Translations under genes and position numbers: made by a program
The notes under the pieces: model-generated
Database searches by the model: none
What the model saw: only the letters and a program-made list of their open reading frames with translations
What the model was told of the DNA's origin: nothing
Assembly (NCBI RefSeq): GCF_018991925.1
Contig: NW_024729710.1
Span: 228,501 to 292,500 of the forward strand
DNA: 64,000 nucleotides
Reading direction: 5' to 3'
Source of the DNA: Homarus americanus
Taxonomy: Eukaryota > Arthropoda > Malacostraca > Decapoda > Nephropidae
Shown here: positions 56,795 through 64,000 of the stretch, one piece after another
Layout of the letters: the number at the start of each line of letters is the position of its first letter
How positions within the stretch are numbered: the first letter of the stretch is position 1

Positions 56795-57303
56795 GATTAA
56801 ACACCTTAACTCTAACCTAACTAAACACTAACCTCACCTAACCTAATCTATGAACTGTTTTAACTCTTAACAGTACGATATTATTGACTCGGAAATAACA
56901 TGCAAGAAATGTTTAATATTTGACAAGGTTAACAAAGTAATTATCGTCATCTTTAAGATCATCCAAGGTCATCCAGGGTCATCTTCAAGGTCATCCGCTA
57001 TTTGGTGTTATGATCACATTCGATTAGAGTAATTAATAAAAGAGGGAAGAAATTAATGAACGTATGAATGGAGAGACGGGGAATGAATGAGGAAGAAGAG
57101 TGTAATTGAAAGGTGATGGATGGATAATGTGATAATGTGAGAACAAAGGCAGGGAATAAAGCAGAGGTAAAGAAGGAGATCAGAAGTCGACAAAAGTTCT
57201 AACATAACGAAGAGAAAAATATCAGAGTCAACTAACGAAAGAAATTAAGATAACGAATGAAGAGAGAGAAAAATGAGAAAATTTTAGAGAAGAAAGTAAA
57301 TAT

Positions 57304-57308
<5 letters not shown>
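56795..57308. other. Unique purine-rich DNA with short CCTAA remnants
   Basis: ACACTAACCTAACC-like remnants lie at 56800-56850 and GGTCATC repeats at 56957-56998. No gene is seen. Confidence 0.6.

Positions 57309-57347
<39 letters not shown>
57309..57347. repeat. GA microsatellite
   Basis: A GA array of about 20 units inside a purine-rich region. Confidence 0.95.
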
Positions 57348-57348
<1 letters not shown>

Positions 57349-57599
57349 AAATGAAGGAAAAAAAACGAAAATCACAGGAAAAGAGAGAGCGAGAGAACGA
57401 AACATTGACAGTAAACAAATGGAGAGAGAAAAAAAATTAAAGTGAGGAGAGAGAGAGAGGAAGAGGGTTTGAATGTGCCGTCGGAAAAAAAAACCACTAG
57501 AAAGGATTCGATTCTCTGGGTTTCATTTCCAAAGCGATTTCAGAAGCCAACCACGTCTCTCCTGTGTAATTATCACACAGCCAACCTGCGATGAGGATG

Positions 57600-57800
57600 G
57601 GGTACTCGAGTGGGAGTGAGTGGGATGGGGAGTGGGTGTAAGAGTGGGGTGTGAGAGGGAGTAAATGAGAGAGAGAGTGGGCGGGATGAGACGTGGGTGT
57701 GATTGAGAGTATGATTTGAGTGTGAGAGTGGGTGGGGATAGGGAGAGGGTGTGAGAGGTGGTGGTGGCACGGGGGTGAGAGTGGGCTGGGTGGGTAGAGG
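57600..57800. repeat. Degenerate GTGAGAGTGGG repeat
   Basis: GTGAGTGGG, GTGGGTGTGA and GTGAGAG units. The Pro/His/Ser frames on - are repeat-derived. Confidence 0.8.
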
Positions 57801-57908
57801 GTTTGAAAGTGGGTGTGAGAGGAAATAAGATTGGGTGCGATAAGAGGTAGTTGAGGAAATGAGAAGAATGGCATAAAGTGAGAGTGAACGAGAGAGGGTG
57901 TGACTTTC

Positions 57909-58112
57909 AACCTAACCTAACCAAACGTACCCTTAAAATAACCTAAACTACCCTTAACATAACCTAACCTATCCCCAACTTAACCTATCCCTAACCTAAC
58001 AATAACCTAACCTAACCTAACCTAACCTAACCTATCCCTAACCTAACCTATCCCTAACCTAACCTATCCCTAACCTAACCTATCCCTAACCTAACAATAA
58101 CCTAACCTAACC
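57909..58112 (-). repeat. CCTAA block with ATCCCTAACCTA higher-order units
   Basis: AACCT pentamers plus at least four copies of a longer module AACCTATCCCTAACCTA. Two near-identical segments (around 57970-58010 and 58070-58105) show internal duplication. Confidence 0.9.
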
Positions 58113-58187
58113 AAACCCGTGGCTTCAGTATGGATTTTACGAGTCCGTGTTCAGGCACCGTCTCCAGCCATTAGTTCGACCTCATCA

Positions 58188-58391
58188 CTAAGAGACTTTA
58201 TCCTCACTCGGGAGACTGTCGAAGGCACTTAGTCTCTCCTCGGTGGCTTTTATGAGGCCCTCACCGACTCTCACCCACACCCTGGTCACGAGATTCTCCT
58301 CCCTCACGCCCACAAACTGCACGCCCACAAATTGTCGCTCGATCGTCAATTTAGCGAAATTACTAGATGAAGCAGGAAACTCTATCGCCAA
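58188..58391 (-). other. Coding-like frame, possible exon (unconfirmed)
   Basis: On - 67 codons are open. After a possible acceptor (TTTCCTGCTTCATCTAG, ending at 58363) the frame reads S-N-F-A-K-L-T-I-E-R-Q, a duplicated F-V-G-V module, then R-E-E-N-L-V-T-R-V-W-V-R-V-G-E-G and an amphipathic E-E-R-L-S-A-F end. Several GTGAG donor-like sites occur (for example CTCCCGA|GTGAGG). Its composition is more coding-like than its surroundings. No family is recognised. Confidence 0.25.
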
Positions 58392-58440
58392 AAGTATTCA
58401 TAGTTTTATACAAATTAACGCGAAAAATATTTAAATTAAC

Positions 58441-58905
58441 TCCTTGCTAAAAATAATGTTCCAGGATTATAGGTTCGTAATATAGCACAATTATAGATCT
58501 ATCATGACGTTGATATATTAAAAATTAAAACCTTTACACGTATTTTGATAAATGAATAATCAAGTCTTAACAAATTTAACTTATTAAACTAATTCCTTCG
58601 GTGCATAAATTTTTTCTTAAAGCGCCTGAAACAAACCTCAAGGCAAATCACATTACAACCGAATCGAATCTAGTGTCAAGTCCATAGAAACAAGGAATCG
58701 AATCCCCTTCTATGACGTATATATTCCACAGACTCCACCGCTTAAATCAGTATCTCGTGTTATTCGAAACAACTGATGAACTATTTATATCTTTATAAAT
58801 GATGTACAGTTCATTAATCGCATCTATTTACCTTTAGTTATATTTAATCCATTCATTTAATAATTAATTGGTGGATAATTTACCAGAAGATCCCTCGGTG
58901 TCCTG
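58441..58905. other. Unique AT-rich DNA, no gene seen
   Basis: AT-rich sequence without repeat or coding signal. Confidence 0.6.
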
Positions 58906-58908
58906 TTA

Positions 58909-58992
58909 ACTGTGACCTGACTTGGCTTTTCTACCTGTGACCTGACTTGGCTTTTCTACCTGTGACCTGCCTTGACCTCCTTACCTTTGACC
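58909..58992. repeat. 25-bp minisatellite, about 3 copies
   Basis: TGACCTGACTTGGCTTTTCT followed by ACCTG, with a diverged third copy. The 104-codon + frame at 58947-59261 starts inside it. Its second half (R-I-E-T-Y-E-R-L-V-V-K-I-A-K-K-N-H) is unique but unrecognised. Confidence 0.8.
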
Positions 58993-59356
58993 TGCCTCGA
59001 CCTAATGTTACACCAGGGGATAGCTTACATCTTGCCTCCACCTTTGTCACCTTTCACTCAGGTAACTTACTAACTTCATCAAAACACAGAATCGAAACCT
59101 ATGAACGACTGGTAGTGAAGATCGCTAAAAAGAATCATTGTCCCGAGTTGTATTGCTACGTTGGTCAGCATATCAATCACAAAACAGGAGAAAATCCCTT
59201 AATTCTGTGGTGTGTCGAAGTTTTGTTCCCTGAAATGTTAAACTTGCTGGAGAAACTTTGATTCATTGTGATTTAATTTGTGTGATGTTTGGCAACGTAT
59301 TTTTTTGCAGACTTTATGTTCGTAGACTGAGATGGGAGGATGTGTGGGTGGAGATA

Positions 59357-59430
59357 ACGTGTTTGTTTGTTTGTTGTTGTACTTGTTTTAGTTGTTGTTG
59401 TTGTAGTAGTTAAAGTTGTTGATGTCATTT
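59357..59430. repeat. GTT-rich tract
   Basis: Imperfect GTTTGTTT and GTTGTTGTTG units. Confidence 0.85.
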
Positions 59431-60030
59431 TGTTGTTCTAATGCTTCACCTTTGCTCCTCATAGAAGTATTAAACCAAAAATACCTGTATAAAAAAAATC
59501 CAACACGAAATACCACTAAACGAAGGTAATGAATTTAACTTGCAATATTTAGAAAGAACGAAAAAGTGGATTGAATAAAATAATATCCATTGTAAAAAAA
59601 ATATATCGAACATACCCCTTCAAAAATGTACATATATTCATGCGCTTTGTGATATATTGCATTTCATGGAATTCTCATTACCAACAATGAATAGCAAAGT
59701 AATTATTCTCATTTATATGCGTCTGTGTATAACGTTAACTCTGGTAATTAAACAAGCATATATTAACGAGCATATACGATCACTTCCTCCCTGTGCAATG
59801 GAGCGTCATATACAGTTGCGGTCACAATTCCCTGAACACTTGGTAATATCTGGTATTTATTTCAGTGTTATGTTTATGATTGGTTGATAATTAATGATGT
59901 TTTATTTTATTATTATTGTCTGAACTACAAAATTTAAGGGAAAAAAATAATGGCTAACTTGAAACTCCATCCAGGAAATGAACCTAAATTTCCATGTCAA
60001 ATTTTGGTTTATTGTTTTAGATCGAGTTAG
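59431..60030. other. Unique AT-rich DNA, no gene seen
   Basis: A 76-codon + frame (59657-59887) has mixed hydrophobic composition but no recognised domain. Confidence 0.4.
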
Positions 60031-60033
60031 ATT

Positions 60034-60275
60034 ACGTCAGGGATAGATTCAAGGTTAGATTAGAGATAAGCTAGATTAGTTTGGAATAAATAGTGCCTCC
60101 AGGGATCCGAAGATTAGCGAATAGAGATTAGATTAGAAGCTAGATTAGTTTGGAATAAATAGTACGTCCTTGGGGTCCGAAGATTAGCGAATAAAGATTA
60201 GATTAAAGATAATTTAGATTAGTTGGAAATAAAGAAATGTATCTTGGGGTCCGAAGATTAGCGAATCCTTAAGAA
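60034..60275. repeat. ~70-bp minisatellite, 3 copies
   Basis: GGTCCGAAGATTAGCGAAT recurs at about 60104, 60174 and 60248 (spacing 70 and 74), with GATTAGTTTGGAATAAATAG in between. Confidence 0.9.
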
Positions 60276-60493
60276 TCACCGTGAGCCAATCTCTTAGAAT
60301 ACAGAACCCGGCACTGGCTTCGGGTACAGGTTTACGGCACCATCTGTAACCCTGACTCTATTGTTCCCGGACACAACAGCCAACCTTTTGAGAACGCATT
60401 AGGGATATAAAAGGTAAGGCCTAATTGTTCTGCCTCTCTGTTTATAAGGCTTTTATGGCCGCTGCTGATTGGTGGGAAATTGTTCCAAGTTTT

Positions 60494-61012
60494 TGTATAG
60501 TGAGGGAACTGTACTGTTGTATAGTGAGGGAACTGTACTGTTGTATAGTGAGGGAACTGTACTGTTGTATAGTGAGGGAACTGTACTGTTGTATAGTGAG
60601 GGAACTTTACTGTTGTATAGTGAGGGAACTTTACTGTTGTATAGTGAGGGAACTTTACTGTTGTATAGTGAGGGAACTTTACTGTTGTATAGTGTGTTGT
60701 ATAGAACTTTACTGTTGTACTGTACTGTTGTATAGTGAGGGAACTTTACTGTTGTATAGTGAGGGAACTTTACTGTTGTATAGTGAGGGAACTTTACTGT
60801 TGTATAGTGTGGGAACTGTACTGTTGTATAGTGTGGGAACTGTACTGTTGTATAGTGAGGGAACTGTACTGTTGTATAGTGAGGGAACTTTACTGTTGTA
60901 TAGTGTGGGAACTGTACTGTTGTATAGTGTGGGAACTGTACTGTTGTATAGTGTGGGAACTGTACTGTTGTATAGTGAGGGAACTGTACTGTTGTATAGT
61001 GAGGGAACTCTG
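60494..61012. repeat. 24-bp minisatellite, about 21 copies
   Basis: The unit is GTATAGTGAGGGAACTGTAC plus TGTT, with G/T dimorphisms (GTGAGGG or GTGTGGG, CTGTAC or CTTTAC) and one broken copy at 60690-60725. Because 24 is a multiple of three and the unit lacks stops in two frames, long open frames exist, one of them 219 codons (60425-61084) with an 8-residue C-I-V-R-E-L-Y-C period. The broken copy shifts register without a stop, consistent with no coding constraint. Confidence 0.95.
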
Positions 61013-61242
61013 CTCTTACTGTTTGTAGAATTTATAATGAGTTGTTGTTCTATATTTCTGTTGTTGAATAATACAATGAGATGAGTTATTTATTGTTTAT
61101 CCAGATTCATTTGTTAATCGTGAGACTTTTCTTAACCGCTAGTTCATGTTGAATGGGCTGTCGTTACTCAGAGAAACACAACATTCTCTGCCTCTCACCG
61201 GGAATGGAACCGATCCTGAATTTTCACCCTTAGTCCTTGAGC

Positions 61243-61452
61243 ATGGTTAGGTTAGGTTAGGTTTAATCAGGTTAGCTTAACTTAGGATGAATTTGGGTTA
61301 GGTTAGGTTAGGTTAGGTTTAATCAGGTTAGCTTAACTTAGGATGAATTTGGGTTAGGTAAGGTTAGATTAAGTTACATTAAGTAAGATTAGGCTAAATT
61401 AGGTTAATTTTGGCTAAACAAGAATTGGTTAGGTTAGGTTAGGTTAGAAACG
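61243..61452 (+). repeat. TTAGG block with 57-bp duplication
   Basis: GGTTA pentamers plus two copies, 57 bases apart (61261 and 61318), of a module GTTTAATCAGGTTAGCTTAA ending ATGAATTTGGG. Further degenerate TTAGA/TTAAG follows. Confidence 0.9.
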
Positions 61453-62175
61453 TGGTACGGATTCATAACGCAGTGAGCTATATGCCCCACATCCCTCACA
61501 TAATTACATTAGTCCTATTTATCCACAGTATCTTATCAGAATCAACAGCTAATCTCAACAAAGCGTATATTAATATTCCCTGTATGTTTAAGCTATATAT
61601 CTGGCTGTCTAATACACAATAATATTCCAACTGCTTAATATATTTACCATTTACATATGAATAATATTACATTTATACATTAACATATATGTATATTGAG
61701 AATAAATATAACCTCCACATCACACCAGCCATTCCGGTTATCACTGAAAATCTGAGTTGAAAATACACACTTTATCCGGTTAATGTTTGTTTAGCAAATG
61801 GGCAATTTAAAGTTTGGCAGTATTATTTTTTTTTATCTGAATTGAAATTTATGAGCACAAGCACTTAAATGGAAGAGTTTGTTTATTTGTTATTTTTTTT
61901 TAATAATTTCATGGTTTAAAGAATGAGTTTGTTGGATGAAGTTATTGTATGTGTTGTATGAGAGGTATTAAAGGTTTGTAGTGTGTGTATGTTTGTAGTG
62001 TGTGTATGTTTGTTGTGAATACTTGTTTGTTTTCTACGAGTACTACTTTATAATCAACCAAAATAATTAAAACCGCAAACACTGAACAACTGTTAATGAG
62101 ACTCGCTCGATCCATACCCAACCCGCCTAAGGCTCGGGTCTCAGAGGCCTGGAAATGACACTATAGGAGCTATCA
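61453..62175. other. Unique AT-rich DNA, no gene seen
   Basis: AT-rich unique sequence, with a duplicated GTAGTGTGTGTATGTTT at 61978-62012. Confidence 0.6.
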
Positions 62176-62176
62176 A

Positions 62177-62338
62177 CACCTAACCTAACCTAACCAAACC
62201 TAACCTACCCTACCCTAACCTAACCTAACCTAACCTAACCTACCCTACCCTAACCTAACCTAACCTAACCTAACCTACCCTACCCTACCCTACCCTACCC
62301 TACCTTACCCTAACCTACCCTACCCTAACCTAACCTGT
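62177..62338 (-). repeat. CCTAA/CCCTA telomere-type array
   Basis: About 32 pentamers alternate between blocks of AACCT (canonical arthropod telomere type) and blocks of ACCCT. It is the most homogeneous telomere-type array of the window. Confidence 0.95.
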
Positions 62339-62565
62339 TTATTTGGAGAGTTAAACTAATTAATTTACCATACCTTATAAAAGACTAATTATAACAAAGA
62401 ATCCCAAGTTAGGAACAAAATTTCGACAGGTTTGTAAGACACTGAATGCCGATGTGAAGGATTCGATTTTCGTGGTCTCTTTTGGGATTGGGAACCTGGG
62501 AGCCTTTAATGGAACTCAGCCTCGCATCTCAAAAACACAACACCGCTTTAGTTATGGAGTTATGG

Positions 62566-62566
<1 letters not shown>

Positions 62567-62637
<71 letters not shown>
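62567..62637. repeat. GT microsatellite
   Basis: A GT array of about 35 units. Confidence 0.95.
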
Positions 62638-62640
<3 letters not shown>

Positions 62641-62835
62641 GCGCTACTGGGTGATGATGATGTAATACAGGGGAGCAACACAGAATTAACTTAAGATCTC
62701 AATGAGTTAATAAACAGACGATGTTGGGGTTTGGTCGAGGAAGCAGGCAGAGGCAGACAAACACGATCAGTACCTGCATAATATTATTGACTCTCCACGA
62801 CGTCAGCACAACACACACTGGATGAAGCATGGGGG

Positions 62836-62838
<3 letters not shown>

Positions 62839-62873
<35 letters not shown>
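62839..62873. repeat. TC microsatellite
   Basis: A TC array of about 17 units. Confidence 0.95.
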
Positions 62874-62876
<3 letters not shown>

Positions 62877-63085
62877 ATCACAATATACTGAGTTACTGAT
62901 CAATCAACCCAGTTTACGATGATGAAAAAATACCAGAATACCGATAAAGAGTTTGGCGTAAGATAAGTCGGATTGGGTCTAAGCTCTTCCGGCATCCCCC
63001 TCCCTCCCTCCCACTCCCTCACCTTCACTTATCTGCCGCCCGTTACTGACCAGGAGGGCTCTCTAGTACTCCCGAAACTGACCTG

Positions 63086-63245
63086 GACCATGGACCACCG
63101 ACCCCTTTCTCTCTCCTGGTAGTGCCACAGTGGACCATAGACCCCTCTCTTGCTCCTGGTAGTGCCACAGTGGACCACCGACCCCTTTCTCCTAGTAGTG
63201 CCACAGTGGACCATAGACCCCTCTCTCTCTCCTGGTAGTGTCAAA
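63086..63245. repeat. ~40-bp minisatellite, 4 copies
   Basis: The unit contains GGTAGTGCCACAGTGGACCA followed by CCGACCCC or TAGACCCC and CTCTCTCCT. Copies differ in the pyrimidine stretch length. Frames at 63029-63359 are derived from it. Confidence 0.9.
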
Positions 63246-64000
63246 TGGACCATGGATCTCACTAGTGGACCCAGTTTTCACGATGGCTTTCTCAATACAC
63301 CATTAAGCCCGCACACTAACGCGATGACTCCACATAACGTACTCGTTTACATGGACTAGTGACATGAGCCGTTCTACAAGGTCATCATGCTCTCCATCTC
63401 GTGTCTGTCACCCGAGATGGGATATGGGATAATGTGATGGTGGTTGGAATTACGTCAAAAATGTATTGATATTCTAATGTGTTCTCTTGAGCATTAACAG
63501 GAGACGGAGGTAATGTAAGTGTCTGAATGAGTCTTCGTTATGGTCAGGATGGGTCTCATTAGCCTTGAGACTCGTTAATAGAGTTTTTCGTGTCCAGGAA
63601 AGTGATCTGCTCCCTGGTGAAGGCGGGAACTTGATGTATGGAACAGTTACTATACAACCTCGTCTCATCACGTCAAATATACATTTATATTTTTCTCTCG
63701 TTTATTTTTTTTTTTTTTAGTTTTTATTTCTAGTGAATGGGGAAATAATTGGCGGTGGTGGTGGTGGTGGTGTTTAGTGTCTCATTAACGCGAGTTGTGA
63801 GAGTTAGAGGCAGTTAATGAGGTAATTATCTCTGGTAATGGTAGTTGTTGGAACTACTCTTACAAAGAGGATACGGTGAAGTCAGTCTCGTATAAATCCT
63901 CGGAAGATATGACGTTGCAAATCTTACACTCAGCATGTTTTTATTTAAATTTTATTTTTATTTTTAACATGTTAATATTGGACTGGAATGTCGACTAATA
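63246..64000. other. Unique DNA to the window end, no gene seen
   Basis: Contains a short GGT repeat at 63751-63773 and T runs near 63705. No coding or RNA gene signal is visible. Confidence 0.6.

Noticed and set aside
60425..61084. 219-codon open frame on + (8-residue repeat protein)
   Set aside because: It is the translation of a 24-bp minisatellite. Several frames are open and a broken copy shifts register freely, so I do not call a gene.
62177..62338. True chromosome end
   Set aside because: The CCTAA array is only about 160 bases, contains CCCTA variants and is followed by 1.6 kb of unique DNA and microsatellites, so it is interstitial.

Overview
This is eukaryotic nuclear DNA, most probably from an arthropod and most likely a decapod crustacean. 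The grounds are the many interstitial TTAGG/CCTAA (arthropod telomere-type) blocks, the extreme load of GT, GA, TA and TTA microsatellites, dozens of 13-40 bp minisatellites, AT-rich filler, and a decayed non-LTR retrotransposon tail with a TTCTTATG-type 3' end. No bacterial-style gene organisation, rRNA, recognisable tRNA or CRISPR array is present. The species cannot be named from the sequence.

The window reads as an intergenic or large-intron desert. No complete protein-coding gene is visible. Almost all open frames longer than 60 codons are translations of tandem repeats (poly-Val/Cys from GT, poly-Tyr/Ile from TA, poly-Leu/Ile/Asn from TTA, Pro/Ser from CCT). The best-supported gene-derived item is a retrotransposon relic on + at about 33.97-34.76 kb. 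It keeps the linker after the endonuclease and the extreme C-terminus of ORF2, with the whole reverse-transcriptase core missing. A second is a decayed fragment on the - strand at about 47.95-48.54 kb whose two frames together resemble the C-terminal signature of FGGY-family sugar kinases. A third is a roughly 260 bp near-palindrome at 54.92-55.18 kb that looks like a foldback or MITE element.

Several short stretches are bounded by consensus-like splice sites and hold coding-like sequence. On + these are 2983-3050, 4918-4953 (with a possible follow-on at 5519-5632) and 43186-43485. On - they are 10174-10243, 33228-33276, 33714-33795, 35064-35108, 49130-49162 and about 58188-58362. None matches a protein family I can name, and chance GT..AG pairs are common in 64 kb, so they are given as low-confidence candidate exons.

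Layout: 0-5 kb purine tract then mostly unique AT-rich DNA; 5-9.7 kb microsatellites and telomere-like blocks; 9.7-16.4 kb several minisatellites (30, about 25, 20, 23 and 16 bp units); 17-25.7 kb dense simple repeats including a 27-copy-scale AACG array, a G-rich minisatellite and a 290 bp TTA array; 26-33 kb pyrimidine tracts and microsatellites; 33-35.1 kb the LINE relic and candidate - strand exons; 35-47 kb more microsatellites with 22, 20, 31, 30 and 20 bp arrays; 47.7-49.2 kb a promoter-like CRE plus Staf-like pair, the FGGY-like relic and two long TA arrays; 51-56.3 kb minisatellites, a 550 bp TCC tract and the foldback element; 56.4-62.4 kb repeated telomere-like blocks and a 24 bp array; 62.5-64 kb microsatellites and a 40 bp array. 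Four CTCF-like motifs (15.0, 23.8, 42.8 and 48.1 kb) and scattered TGACGTCA elements are the main regulatory-looking signals.
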